A stretch of DNA of 64,000 nt from Phaffia rhodozyma (GCA_014706385.1 JACGZH010000009.1:1116001-1180000); one strand, 5' to 3'. Counted from the stretch's first letter, positions 11,419 through 26,215 are shown. Made by a program: numbers and translations. Notes: a model not told the origin generated them from the sequence alone.

Positions 11419-13685
11419 TCAGCCTTTAAGAATTTTTTCAATCAATGCTCTACTCCCAGCCAACACAAAGAGACCAGCACATCAGCATCTATATCTCTCA
11501 CGAGCAGTTAGAAGAGAGAAAAGAACAAGAGAGAGAACAAGAGAAGGAAATCAAAGCAAACCTTTTCATGAACTGTTCCCTAGCGAGTATCCGAACCATC
11601 TTCAAGAACCGTTCGAGATCGATCTTTTCCGCAGTGAGCGCTCGATTGAGCTGATAGATCGTATCCGAAATTGCTGCGTCTTCGGCCACCAGGTCGATCA
11701 ATCTATAGTCAAAAGCGAAGAAGAATTCGGTAAGTGTATAAAAGATAGAGAAGCAACAAAGGAAGTACAGGACCCACTGATTTCCAACGAGATCGACTCC
11801 ACAGATGACCTCGTCCACGCCTCCTTCTCTTCCGGCGACCCATCTGACTCTGTCCTCGCCCAAAGCCACCAAACTTCTCATCCGATCGCCTACAGACATG
11901 CATACATCCCTCACTGCCTTCAATCTGGCCATTTCATCTTCAATCGCAGGCTTTGCCGCTCGCAGATCATCGTTGATTGTCTGAAGATGAGTCCGTTGAG
12001 TGTCGAGCGCGGATAGAGTGGCGTCCAGAGTGGAAGTGAGCGAAGATTGAAGATGAGTCTGCAGATGGAGGATCTCTGGATTAGGCGGTGGAGGAGGAGG
12101 AGCCGGCTGATCTGTAGGCTGAGTGGTAGGAGTTCGGGATGCTGGAAGAGGGTCATCGAGTGTTCCCAAAAGATCGGGAATGGGGGCTTTGATAGGGACT
12201 GATTGAGTCTGAGGCTGCGGTCGAGCTTGAGACTGCGGTATCGAGACTGAGGTTGTAGCAAGCGAAGCAGGTCCGGGTCCAGGCGGAGTATGATACGTTT
12301 GGGATGGTCCGGGCGCAGTATTGGCGCGAGAGGGAGGCTGAACCGAGGCTCTAGGATCGCTCAACGAGGGCGAAAAGGAATGATGATATGTATGGTTTTG
12401 AGCATATGCGTCTGGATGTGAGTCTGTGTACTGATACTGTCGAAAGGCTTGGTGAGGCGGTTGATGTTGGGGTGGAGAGAATGACTGTTGAGCCGAGGGT
12501 GTCGGTTGATAGTGAGCGTTCGGTAGTAAGTTTGGATGAGTGCTTGTATTTGTGTTTGGGCCTGAACTGTGTTGTCGTTGATGTTGTTGGTCATATGAGT
12601 ATGGTTGGAGGTGAGGGTGAGGGTGAGGGTGAGAATGGGAGTGAGAGTTATGTTGGGGATGATATGAAGCAGGTTGCTGCTGTAGTTGCTGCTGGTGGGT
12701 ATAGGAAACCCCTTCAGTCGCGCCAGTAGAGAACGAACGGGAAGGAGACCCGGGCGATGATTGACCGGTCAGAGAGGGTATAGGTGGCAACGGTGGTCCC
12801 GGAGGAAAAGCTGCAGGCGGAAGAGGAGGTGGTGGCGGAGGTGAAGCAGATGGTCTTTCACTCCCCTGAATAGGAAAATTTCGTGTGGATGAAGAGAAGG
12901 TCGTCGTTGGGCCGGGTTCAGGGGTAGACGCGGATGAATGTAAGTACTGAGACTGAGGCTGAGATTGGATACCATTGGGTCTTGAGCCAGATATCGCAGG
13001 GGGGTCTTTAGGTTTGGCATATACAGGTGGGTAGATTGAGAATGCGTCCACTAGAGACTGCAACAACGGAAGGATCGAGTGTGCCTTCAGTGTGAACAGC
13101 AATGAACATCAAGCCAGCCAAGACCGTAAGAGCGAGACAAAGGGAAGAGTTCAGCCTCATACTATCATATTGTATCCTACTACTGGACCGGATGATATCG
13201 TACCTCTGGCTTCCTTCTCCATCCGTTCAGATAATCCCACTCATTTTCGTTGACTCTTCCGTCAAGATCGACGCCTCTTCCTTTACGTACAAGCATGAAG
13301 CTCGTCGGCACGACGTACACGATAGGCGGTAAGGAGGGATACTCGATCGGGAACCAGATGTTGAGAGGAACGTTGTATTTTGCTTTCGAATATGTAATTG
13401 GAAGCGTCCCATGAAGACAGAGAAGAAGGAGTGTCCGGCCATCATCATATGCTATTCGGGCAACAAAAAAAGACAAGGATCGATATTAGATGAAGATTAT
13501 CTCGTTTGATCGGTCAAAACTCTTTCAAGATGAAACCCTATGATGCACGTACTGAACTGATCAGTCTTTATCTTGAGCGAAGCATATGTGTCCAGAGAGG
13601 AGGTGATTGCAAGCGTGGTTGGAGCCGGCTGAGCGTACGGCTTAGCTGCCTGGTCTAGCCATGCGAGAACGTGAGCTGGTGGCAT
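11419..13685 (-). CDS. VPS23: ESCRT-I subunit Vps23 / TSG101 homologue
   Basis: ESCRT-I subunit that binds ubiquitinated cargo at endosomes for sorting into multivesicular bodies. Exon one starts MPPAHVLAWLDQAAKPYAQ (ATG 13685). After splicing it reads KTDQFTYDDGRTLLLLCLHG, the UEV (catalytically dead E2-like) domain, continuing with PLNIWFPIEYPSLPPIVYVV. The next exon gives AHSILPLLQSLVDAFSIYPPVYAKP, then a long Pro/Gln/His/Ser-rich linker (about residues 150-420). A coiled coil follows and then the C-terminal steadiness box: LIDLVAEDAAISDTIYQLNR and IDLERFLKMVRILAREQF. The last exon is only 31 bases (11449-11419). Splicing over intron 11450-11561 gives MKRALIEKILKG and a stop, the family's usual ending, whereas reading through gives an unrelated tail. 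About five exons and roughly 620 residues. It is divergent from the beta-lyase/mevalonate kinase gene. Confidence 0.93.
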
Positions 13686-14144
13686 GGATGTCGGGCTTAG
13701 TATGCTTTCACTGATGGTATCAACGATGGACGAGATGAGATGGCGAGTTGAAGAAACAGACGTGACTAGGAGTTTCTATATGTGCTCGTTCAACCTCCTT
13801 TGAAAATCTCTTCAATGACTTCTCGGCTTTCCCACCGAGTATCTCAGATGCCATACAGTAGTTATCAGCAAATAAAATGAGTTCTCTGTTGTCTGCTCTT
13901 CCTGAATCTATATCTCTCATCATCTATGATATCCAATAAGCCGACCGGGGACGAGCTAGAAACGAAGGCGTAAATAGCAAGAGCCGGCCTGGCGCGAAAA
14001 AGACGCCATTGGAAATTTGGAAAAAAAAAATCCAACTTCTTTTCTCCCTCGAAGAATTCCATCTACTTTTATCTTTCTCCTCCCTCATCTTCCCTCCATC
14101 CACCCATCCACATACACACGCACATACACATACACATATATACA
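13686..14144. promoter_or_regulatory. Divergent promoter region, VPS23 and the beta-lyase gene
   Basis: About 460 bases between divergent start codons. The plus-strand side (14050-14140) is pyrimidine-rich and then CACA-rich just before ATG 14145, a common fungal 5' leader composition. No distinct regulatory motif can be assigned. Confidence 0.4.
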
Positions 14145-17100
14145 ATGACAGATAAACCAGACTTTTCATTCGCAACTCCACCAGCATCCATTGCAGACAG
14201 CGTGTCATCTCTGCCGCCTAACCGAAATTGGAGATTCGCTACTGAATGGTCAGTCGTCCCGTTCCTCTTGGTTCCTGCCTTGCCCTTTCTATACTTCCCT
14301 TTCGTCTTGATCATTCCTATATTAGATTCTACACCTGCCTTTGTCTTCTGATGGGTGTCTGTACCGTTTGTACTGACGTCGTGATACACTTGTTCATTCC
14401 TTTTGTTGGCTTGCTCGGTCGATGACCTCTCAATTTCTATTCGTCTTTGCCCTATCGGTTCGATAACCCGAACAAAATATTGCTCTCTCATTTACACCAG
14501 TGCGACCGTAGAGAACCCATCCTTGGACCTCAAGGATCAACATGGCTCGTCCTCTGTGCCCATCTACCAGACGGCCACCTTCAAGGGAATGAACGGACAG
14601 TTCGATTACACCCGTTCCGGAAACCCTACCCGTAGTTTCCTTGGTCCGTTCCCTTCTTCCCCACATCGTTATCAGCCCTTCTTGCGCGGGCAAGAAAATG
14701 ATGACTCGATACTGACTTCTCGATACTTTTCTCCTTCCACTCAAAACTTTTTCCTTCCATTTTGAATAGAACATCACCTTCGTAAGATCTCCGGATCTGC
14801 TACGGCACATGCCGTCTCCTCTGGAATGGCTGCTCTCGATGTGATTCTTCGTGTGGTTAAGCCCGGAGATACCGTCCTAGCTGGAGATGATTTGTACGGT
14901 GGAACCAACCGACTGCTAGGCTACATTGGAACTGACGGCGGGGTCGACGTCCAACATTGTGATACAACCAACCCGCAAGCATTAAAGCCCCACTTAGAAA
15001 AAGGCAACAAGGTGACTATGGTCCTTCTCGAGTCGCCAACAAATCCCATGTTGAAGATTGCAGATATCCGAGCCATCGTCGAGGTCGTCCGCTCAGGAGC
15101 ACCCGTAAGTCTCGTTTATATACCTTCTTTGTATGACACGTCTTTGAAATTTTCCGACTGACTCGGCTACCGGAAAATATCTTTTCAGGACGCCTTGATC
15201 GTTTTGGACAACACCATGATGTCACCATATCTTCAGCGGCCGTTGGAGCTAGGAGTAGACATTGTATACGACTCTGGAACAAAGTATTTGAGTGGACACC
15301 ACGATCTCATGGCTGGTGTGATTACTACTCGTACTGAGGAGATTGGGAAGGTTCGTGCTTGCTTGCTTTGAATGTCGTGCCTAAAGCCATTGCCATAAGA
15401 CAGAGTCTGATCTATGTCGTTTGCCTACAACAGAGAATGGCCTGGTTCCCAAATGCTATGGGAAATGCATTGTCTCCGTTCGACTCGTTCCTTCTTCTCC
15501 GAGGACTCAAAACACTTCCTCTCCGACTGGACAAGCAGCAGGCCTCATCTCACCTGATCGCCTCGTACTTACACACCCTCGGCTTTCTTGTTCACTACCC
15601 CGGTCTGCCTTCTGACCCTGGGTACGAACTTCATAACTCTCAGGCGAGTGGTGCAGGTGCCGTCATGAGCTTTGAGACCGGAGATATCGCGTTGAGTGAG
15701 GCCATCGTGGGCGGAACCCGAGTTTGGGGAATCAGTGTCAGTTTCGGAGCCGTGAACAGTTTGATCAGCATGCCTTGTCTAATGAGGTTAGTTCTTATGC
15801 CTTCTTTTCGCGCCTTCTAAAATTTCTGGCTGACTAATTGGGTCGGTCTTTCCGTTCTTGCATTTCAGTCACGCATCTATTCCTGCTCACCTTCGAGCCG
15901 AGCGAGGTCTCCCCGAACATCTGATTCGACTGTGTGTCGGTATTGAGGACCCTCACGATTTGCTTGATGATTTGGAGGCCTCTCTTGTGAACGCTGGCGC
16001 AATCCGATCAGTCTCTACCTCAGATTCATCCCGACCGCTCACTCCTCCTGCCTCTGATTCTGCCTCGGACATTCACTCCAACTGGGCCGTCGACCGAGCC
16101 AGACAGTTCGAGCGTGTTAGGCCTTCTAACTCGACAGCCGGCGTCGAAGGACAGCTTGCCGAACTCAATGTAGACGATGCAGCCAGACTTGCGGGCGATG
16201 AGAGCCAAAAAGAAGAAATTCTTGTCAGTGCACCGGGAAAGGTCATTCTGTTCGGCGAACATGCTGTAGTCCATGGTGTTGTGAGTGAGAAATGAAAGCT
16301 TTATGCTCTCATTGCATCTTAACTTTTCCTCGCCTTTTTTGTTCTCTTCATCCCGTCTTGATTGTAGGGATGCCCCCCTTTGCCCCTTTCCCCTTCTTGC
16401 ATCTGTCTATATTTCCTTATACATTTCGCTCTTAAGAGCGTCTAGTTGTACCTTATAACAACCTTTGGTTTTAGCATCCTTTGATTATTCATTTCTCTCA
16501 TCCTTCGGTCAGAGGCTTTCGGCCATCTTTACGTCTGATTAGATTGTAATAGCAAGAACTATCTTGCTAAGCCTTTTCTCTTCCTCTTCCTCCTATATAA
16601 ATCGAATTCACTTTCGGACATGTTTATTTTGGGGAAATCATCAAGGGGTGGGGGGCCAATCCCGACACTAATTTTCTGCTCACGTCAAAACTCAGCGTTC
16701 AGAATCAGTCACTGACCCTGATACGTGTCTCTATGTGTGTGGGTGTACGTGCGAATTGTGACTCGACGTTCTACGCTTAAAAACAGACCGGGATCGCTGC
16801 TTCCGTTGATCTTCGATGCTACGCTCTTCTCTCACCCACTGCTACGACAACAACATCATCGTCGTTATCGTCTACAAACATTACCATCTCCCTAACGGAC
16901 CTGAACTTTACGCAGTCTTGGCCTGTTGATTCTCTTCCTTGGTCACTTGCGCCTGACTGGACTGAGGCGTCTATTCCAGAATCTCTCTGCCCGACATTGC
17001 TCGCCGAAATCGAAAGGATCGCTGGTCAAGGTGGAAACGGAGGAGAAAGGGAGAAGGTGGCAACCATGGCATTCTTGTATTTGTTGGTGCTATTGAGCAA

Positions 17101-18344
17101 AGGGAAGCCAAGGTAGGTTTTTTCTGTCTCTTCTTTTTGCCTATAAAGACTCTTAACTGACGGAGAAAGTGTTGGGTTTCTTCCTTCGGGGGTTCAATCA
17201 ATTAAAGTGAGCCGTTCGAGTTGACGGCTCGATCTGCGCTTCCGATGGGAGCTGGTCTGGGTTCATCCGCCGCTCTATCGACCTCTCTTGCCCTAGTCTT
17301 TCTTCTCCACTTTTCTCACCTCAGTCCAACGACGACTGGCAGAGAATCAACAATCCCGACGGCCGACACAGAAGTAATTGACAAATGGGCGTTCTTAGCT
17401 GAAAAAGTCATCCATGGAAATCCGAGTGGGATTGATAACGCGGTCAGTACGAGAGGAGGCGCTGTTGCTTTCAAAAGAAAGATTGAGGGAAAACAGGAAG
17501 GTGGAATGGAAGCGATCAAGAGGTACGCAGACACGGTGCTTCATATGCCATACTCCAGTCTGATTGACCCATGATGAACGTCTTTCTACATTTCGAATAT
17601 AGCTTCACATCCATTCGATTCCTCATCACAGATTCTCGTATCGGAAGGGATACAAGATCTCTCGTTGCAGGAGTGAATGCTCGACTGATTCAGGAGCCAG
17701 AGGTGATCGTCCCTTTGTTGGAAGCGATTCAGCAGATTGCCGATGAGGCTATTCGATGCTTGAAAGATTCAGAGATGGAACGTGCTGTCATGATCGATCG
17801 ACTTCAAGTTAGTTCTTGTTCCTTTCAAGACTCTTTGTGACATTGTGTCTTATCCATTTCATCTTCTTTTTTCTTCCTTCTTCTGCAGAACTTGGTCTCC
17901 GAGAACCACGCACACCTAGCAGCACTTGGCGTGTCCCACCCATCCCTCGAAGAGATTATCCGGATCGGTGCTGATAAGCCTTTCGAGCTTCGAACAAAGT
18001 TGACAGGCGCCGGTGGAGGTGGTTGCGCTGTAACCCTGGTGCCCGATGGTAAAGTCTCTCCTTTTCTCTTCCGTCCAAGCGACACATCTGACCGATGCGC
18101 ATCCTGTACTTTTGGTCAACCAGACTTCTCGACTGAAACCCTTCAAGCTCTTATGGAGACGCTCGTTCAATCATCGTTCGCCCCTTATATTGCCCGAGTG
18201 GGTGGTTCAGGCGTCGGATTCCTTTCATCAACTAAGGCCGATCCGGAAGATGGGGAGAACAGACTTAAAGATGGGCTGGTGGGAACGGAGATTGATGAGC
18301 TAGACAGATGGGCTTTGAAAACGGGTCGTTGGTCTTTTGCTTGA
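14145..18344 (+). CDS. STR3-ERG12: Cystathionine beta-lyase fused in frame to mevalonate kinase
   Basis: ATG 14145 starts MTDKPDFSFATPPAS. Splicing at 14249-14500 and 14644-14769 gives a PLP-dependent cystathionine beta-lyase: SVPIYQTATFKG, YTRSGNPTRSFLEHHL, AHAVSSGMAALDV, the aspartate in IVLDNTMMSPY, and the PLP lysine in SGTKYLSGHHDLMAG. This enzyme cleaves cystathionine to homocysteine, pyruvate and ammonia. The exon starting near 15868 finishes the lyase (HASIPAHLRAERGLPEHLIR...SLVNAGAI) and runs without stop through a Ser/Pro-rich linker of about 70 residues into EEILVSAPGKVILFGEH, the ATP-binding start of mevalonate kinase. Later exons carry PMGAGLGSSAALS and KLTGAGGGGCAVTL (GHMP motifs 2 and 3) and end GRWSFA at TGA 18344. 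Mevalonate kinase phosphorylates mevalonate in sterol/isoprenoid synthesis. No in-frame ATG lies between the domains. ATG 16198 is out of frame by one base, and one extra A in the A5 run 16208-16212 would make it a separate start. Both domains are certain. Whether it is one protein is not. Confidence 0.85.
16281..16786 (+). other. Unusually long intron inside the mevalonate kinase part
   Basis: Intron of 506 bases (GTGAGT...AACAG) between HAVVHGV and TGIAASVDLRCY. Most introns in this window are 60-150 bases. It is pyrimidine-rich and includes a TATATAA at 16594-16600. The splice is supported by exact continuation of the conserved kinase sequence. Confidence 0.8.
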
Positions 18345-19050
18345 ACGAAAGATAGGAAACGGTGATTAGGGTACAGATCCTTTGCTGTCATTTTTACAAA
18401 ACACTTTCTTATGTCTTCATGACTCAACGTATGCCCTCATCTCTATCCATAGACAGCACGGTACCTCTCAGGTTTCAATACGTAAGCGTTCATCGACAAA
18501 ACATGCGGCACACGAAAACGAGTGGATATAAGGGAGAAGAGAGATATTAGAGCGAAAAAGAGAAGAGTGAGAGAGGAAAAAAATAACCGAGAACAACTTA
18601 TTCCGGTTTGTTAGAATCGAAGATCGAGAAATATGAAGTACATAGTATAAAGTAAAGAAGAGAGGTTTACCTCAGAGGTGTGTACGAAGGTGAGGACAGG
18701 TAAGAGGAATAATTGACTATCGAAAAAAGAGAACTCAACAGAAGCACTGGGATAAAGCCTAGAATGTAAGTCTCATCGGTCCGCGATGAAAGAGAAATTG
18801 AAGGAAGAAAAAGCCCCCAGTAAACAATCCAACCAACCTCTTGGACGATTGCGAAACACACACACGCACGCAGACATATTTCGTACACAAGGACGAGACA
18901 TTCTTTTTTTATATCAGGGTGGGGAGAGAGAGGGTTATAGAGGATGAATAGCAAGGTTGATGTTTTGTAAAAGGTTGCAGAAAAAGGAAAGTGAGAGTAG
19001 GAACATGCATTAAAAACCTGCCCAAAGCGATTTATATCGTTCTTCTGTTT
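18345..19050. other. Convergent intergenic region
   Basis: About 700 bases between the convergent ends of the beta-lyase/mevalonate kinase gene and the PP1 gene. It holds 3' untranslated sequence. No coding frame, tRNA or repeat was recognised. Confidence 0.45.
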
Positions 19051-21269
<2,219 letters not shown>

Positions 21270-22552
21270 TGGATGTATATTGTATTTAGAGTGTTGCGTG
21301 GAGAATTTTTCAGCGTAAGCGGCGTTGTTATCCTTGTCGGTGTTTATGATCTGATATCTGTTGAACACACATCCGAGTGGAAATAGAAGAAAATATGGAA
21401 ATGAACAGTATCAGTGATCTTTCAGCAGTCTGTTGAATCCAAACTTCCTACGAGAACGAGTCGAATGCCGGGATGTCGTATGCGAAGAGTTGAGCGAGGC
21501 GATAGGAGAAATAAACCTTAGTGGATCTCGTCGTAAACATTGCGTTATGCGAAATGTTGACACTGATTTAACCCACCCGCGCTGTCCCTTTGTGATCTGA
21601 GGAGCGAGATTTCCTGCTGTTTGTATGTATGGGTGCTCTCTTTGTCTGAGAGGAGGCTATAGAGAGGTAGGGGCCAGAGAAGAGAGGGAAGAAGAGGAAA
21701 CGAAAAAGCAGATATAGGCCCAGGACGGGATGGAAATTAAAGCTTACCTGGTCGGGTGATAAGACCGGCCAAGGAGGTAAAGAAAGAGGGGAAAGGGTGG
21801 TGAGATTCTACAAAATATCTAGAATCACAGAACAGACTTCTTCTAGTCGCTGTATTTGATTCAGAAGAAAGAGAGATGGAGAGGAGAGAGAAGGGAGGAT
21901 AAGAAGGAGAGAAAGAGAGACAAAGAAGGAGAGGAGAAAAATAAGAAACCGAAAATTAAGCCGTTCGAGGTTACGCTGGTTACATCGCCAGGTTTACAGC
22001 GATACTTGATGCTCATTTGTACCCTCTTAAAGAAGCTTTATGAAGGCAAGAGAGATACATATAAAGAAGAAGAGAGAAGATGTTCAAGGATCTGATGGAA
22101 AGAAACAGAAACGACTGAAGAGTTAAAGTAAAAGATTCTCTGAAGACGAGCAGGAGGTTATTTATCAGCTTCAGGTTCAACCACTCATTTCGTCACCTAC
22201 GACAACAACCATCAACCATACAGAGCAGCCAGTCTTGACTCCGTCTTTGAACAAGGCCAACCAGAACAAAAGAACAGAAATACAACAGAACCACTAACAG
22301 AAAGGACAAAATAGCGCGATAGCGCAGGCGAAAGCTACTGGAGAAGATACAGAGCACTTGTACGAACCGATAGGGGAAGACTAGGAAGGAAACGTAATGA
22401 GCTGACCGACTGACGTAACCACTTCTCCGGGCTTGACCGAGTTCTTCTTTCCTTCTGTTCTCCTTCGAACCATCAGCACCTCATTCACCCACCCATTCAC
22501 TCACTCGGTTGCCGCTACCTTGCTTTGCGCTCTTCTACTCAGTAGTCTCCAC
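21270..22552. other. Long divergent intergenic region
   Basis: About 1.3 kb between the PP1 start and the F-box-like gene's ATG. It includes purine-rich stretches (21640-21950, 22040-22140), probably PP1 leader and promoter. No convincing gene or RNA was found. Confidence 0.45.
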
Positions 22553-23920
22553 ATGATATCCACAGCGATATCACCGCTGATTCCTTCCCCTTCGAAATAC
22601 GCGTCTCCCTTCCCGACACCCCGGCTGTCCACAGGATTCTCAAACTCCTTTCCCGCTTCTACTTCGACCGCCTCATCCGCCAACCGAATTCTGACCTTTA
22701 ACCTCGCTTGGGATAGTAGGTTCCCGTCAGAGTCAGCTCCATCTTCGAAACAGAACTTCGTTGGACTGCTGTCTCTACCCACAGAATTAATCCTTCAGAT
22801 TGTTGATCTCTTGGTACGTCTGTCTGAAATTCCTCCTTCTTCTTATCTCTACCCGCTTTCTCACGTCTTAATTCATCCAAGACCTACAGTATCTACCTCC
22901 AACATCCTTCGCGACTGCTCATCAACGAAACGTCGATCTTAGAAGTTTAGGACTTGCGGGCGGAAAAAGAATCCAGGATGTTGTGCGATCCATTTTGTTC
23001 TCAAACATCATTCTCGGTAGTATGGATGAAGGCCGTTGGTTGATCGGGCGGATGGACAAAGTTGGCGCGTTCATTCGGTAGGTTCCGTCTTTGACCTTTC
23101 CATGCGTCTCTATCTCGTCAATCTATGGCTAAGTCTTCTTTGTCTTCCTGATGATTACGCCTTTTCTTTCTGGATTCGTCTGGAATATAACAAGACATCT
23201 GACAATCACTACGTCTACACTGACACCTCACATATCTTATGTGATTTCCCGGACGCCCAACTTGGTATCTCTCTGTCTGCGCTGCAAATTGCTAGTTAAA
23301 CCGACATCGGCCCAGATCTTACCCATCTTACCCCTCTTACCAGACCTCAGATCTCTCCAATTCAACTTTGTTCAAGGGTTTTCTCCGGATTTCCTAACAG
23401 AGCTCTCTAGTTGGGTAAATAAGATCACCGGGAGGGGACTTTCAGAGCTAGAGATCACGAGCAAGTTTTTGGAAGGTGGTGTGATGAAGGATTGCGTTGA
23501 TTGGCAGCAAGACGATCTCGTTCGTGTTCTTCTCCGCACGCTTGTGCTGCTTCTAACCAACCGCGGTTCATAGCTTTTAGAGCTGATGCATGTATCGAGT
23601 TTCATGTTCTATAGGACATCGCCTTGCGAGCCATATCTACGTTTCCCTCAACGTTGACTCACCTGGTCCTCCCCCTTCAGCCTTCGAAAATATCGTTCGT
23701 TCAGCGGCACCATTCCCTCTTGAATCCCAATCTGCCTTCTTCTGCTACTGCTACTGCTACTCCCACTCCCGCTTCTGTTGTAGACAACACTACGCTCCTA
23801 CCGACAGCCGAAGAACTACCGAAAACGGCTAGTCTGGTCGACTCCTTGAGAAACGCGCGACCTAGTCTCAGGACCATTCGGTTTGGGAGTGGACGAGGCC
23901 CTGAGTATTTTAAACATTGA
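22553..23920 (+). CDS. F-box-like protein
   Basis: Start chosen at ATG 22553 (MISTAISPLIPSPSKYASP), the first ATG in the frame. The first exon ends in SLPTELILQIVDLL, which matches the start of an F-box (LPxELxxxIxxxL). Splicing then reads YLPPTSFATAHQRNVDLRSL, IQDVVRSILFSNIILG and WLIGRMDKVGAFIRHLTITT, continuing with leucine-spaced segments (PHISYVISRTPNLVSLCLRC, LPILPLLPDLRSLQFNF, STFPSTLTHLVLPLQP) that resemble degenerate leucine-rich repeats. Four exons are likely, with the intron between about 23540 and 23617 least certain. The stop is TGA at 23920. About 350 residues. By family it would be a substrate receptor of an SCF ubiquitin ligase or an orphan F-box protein. The substrate is unknown. 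Confidence 0.6.
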
Positions 23921-24645
23921 GGAGACTTGATTTGGTATTTTCCATCAGGATTTGAACTCCCGACTTTTTCTTATGCGTATGGCCCGTTTCGATTCGCTCG
24001 TTCACCTCCCTCATTTGAAGGTGTCGCGTGTTATGTATCAGGTTTTGTGTTCTATGTATCCTCATCTTTTGTACACCCTAATGAATCTACTGTATCTTTA
24101 GTAGACTAAGTCGTTACTTCCTACTCCTTTCCACTCGGACCTTCTTGTCTGGTTTTATTCTGGTCTTAATATCATTTTCCGCCTCGATGATCTGATGAGT
24201 CTTTTCTTGTTCAGGACTTTCCGAGTTTAATGCCGATCAAAGGCTTTCAAGAAGGCAAGAAGACTTGTTCAGATAGAAATCCTCGATGGGTATCAGATAA
24301 TCGTACCGAAGCAGAGGAAAAAAATCAAAAGGAGAAAGAAGAAGGAGGGAGATGATAAATTGATATACAGATAATAAACAACGAAGGGATATATAAATAA
24401 GGACAACCATGTCCAGATTGAAAGTCGGGTTTAAGAAACATAATCGATTGAGGGATTGGAACTGATTCGAAGGAAGACGAGAGGGTATGCAAATTATGGT
24501 ATATAAGCTGGAATCGACATATGAAGATGAAGAGATCATATATGGACAGATGGGGAGGGTGAATGAAAAGGAATGAAGAAAGTTCTGTATCCCCGGAAAT
24601 TTGGAGATCAAGATAACAACCTGCTAGATAGGCAGATGGGTAGAT
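23921..24645. other. Convergent intergenic region
   Basis: About 720 bases between two convergent gene ends. It is AT-rich relative to the genes, with no RNA gene, repeat or convincing frame seen. Confidence 0.45.
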
Positions 24646-26215
24646 TTAGAGAAAAGCAAGGAATCCCAAGAAAGAAGAGACGATGACAAGAGAGAGCGAG
24701 ATCGAGCTTTCGAGTTTTGCTTTAGCTGTAGATGTGGAGAAGAGCTCGACCGTCTTAGACACCAAAGCGTTGGACGGCCAACTCGATCCGCACGCTTCAT
24801 TTGTTCTGGTAGGCCGGGAGGAAGAAGAAAAAAATAAGTCATCGCTGACTCGAATATACACCAGCTATTTCACCTTCCGCCATCTCCCGAGAGAGAGAAG
24901 CCAACGAAAAAACTCACATGTTGAGAGCGCTCATGTAGACTATGGAAAGGGCGAGATCAGTGTTTGTCGCAAAGCCGGCATATATGCTCATCAGCTTGAT
25001 TGTGCATTCAGAGCATGTCTTAGTCTCGTCCGGGATCCTGTTTTGCGTTTCGTATCGAAAGTTTCGGAGATAAGACCTCTTGAAGCGATCTTATGGAACG
25101 AGATAAAAGAGAGACAGAGAGGAGGAAACCTACGGAGAACCGGTATATAAACTCCAGTAGTACAGATCATCCGGCTCTGCACTAGCGAGTGCTTCTACAA
25201 AGCAGTATGCGCCCGAGGAGGTCAACAAGGCTGAAGCATTTCTCATCATTTGGTAGGCTCCTAGGCCTGCAAGTAAGATAGCGAATATCCAAATCAGATT
25301 ATAATTCTCAGTGCAATAAGATGAAGAAAAAAACGAGAGCCAAAGTATCCTAACCTATTAACGCTTGATTCACTATCGCGTTTCCTTTATCCAGATCCGA
25401 CTGACAGCCCTTCCGAAGATTCTTTCCTACGTCATTCAGATAACTCTCGCATTCGTTTCCATCGATGCTTTCGTCAAGCGTCGATCTGACCACCGCTGTG
25501 GTCGAATCGAGATCTGATCTGATGAGCTGGTTGAAGGCTGATGAGGTCGAGAGTAAGGAGAACGGCCGACAGGCTTGAAAGGTAGAGGAGGTTAGGAATG
25601 AGGCGAAACTGTCAAGGCAGGACATTGACAGATTTGGAGAAAGTGACAGATCGAATGGTTGAGGGCTATGTTGAGTGATACATAAGCCCAGAGGTCAGAA
25701 AGACGGGAAGAAGAAGGCATTGTGTAAGCAATGGAAGGTATATCAGGCTCAGCCACGCCCAAAATGAATCAAAAGGGAAGAGGGATCTTTTTGGAACTCT
25801 AACGGAGAACATACAAAGGATCAGGAACCAAACTCGAAACTAATGTCACAGCGGGTGCTGCTTTTGCCGTAGACGTCGTTTGAGCAGGTGTACTCGATGT
25901 GCTCGCAGCCGTTGAGATATAATTCTCCGTTGCGCTCGCGCTTGAACCGGACACCAGGGATGCTGATGGCGAAGATGAAGATATTGAAGAAAGAGTATCC
26001 CGTTTGAGTGCGTCGTGATCATCAATACAGCTTTGCTTTTGACAGGAAACCCAGGAGAGATCGTCATATGAGGTTCCGGTCCATGGGGGATCGACTACCT
26101 TGAGGGCAAGTCGTTCTAAAGTATGGTCCGAGCTGTGTAATGCGTTGGAGGTGAGAGAAGCGAGAAAGAGGACGAGAAGGACGGCAGGCGCTGATTGAAA
26201 AGTATTGACTGGCAT
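24646..26215 (-). CDS. Secreted, probably membrane-anchored DUF7729-like protein
   Basis: ATG 26215 begins MPVNTFQSAPAVLLVLFLAS, a signal peptide ending near SNA. A Ser/Thr/Ala-rich segment follows (likely O-glycosylated). After an intron comes PFPQPFDLSLSPNL, SCLDSFASFLTSSTFQAC, RPFSLLSTSSAFNQLI and AYQMMRNASALLTSSGAYCF, then CSECTIKLMSIYAGFATNTD. This series of spaced cysteines with PQPFD...FL..STFQ.C.PFS is the pattern I associate with the fungal family DUF7729; the family name is from memory. The final exon ends with a hydrophobic tail (LSLVIVSSFLGFLAFL) after an Asn/Gly/Ser-rich stretch, as in GPI-anchored proteins, with stop TAA 24648-24646. About five exons. The role is unknown, and cell wall or plasma membrane location is inferred. 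Confidence 0.75.

Noticed and set aside
16198..16200. ATG as independent mevalonate kinase start
   Set aside because: In this sequence it is out of frame with the kinase. Kept only as the alternative discussed in the fusion finding.
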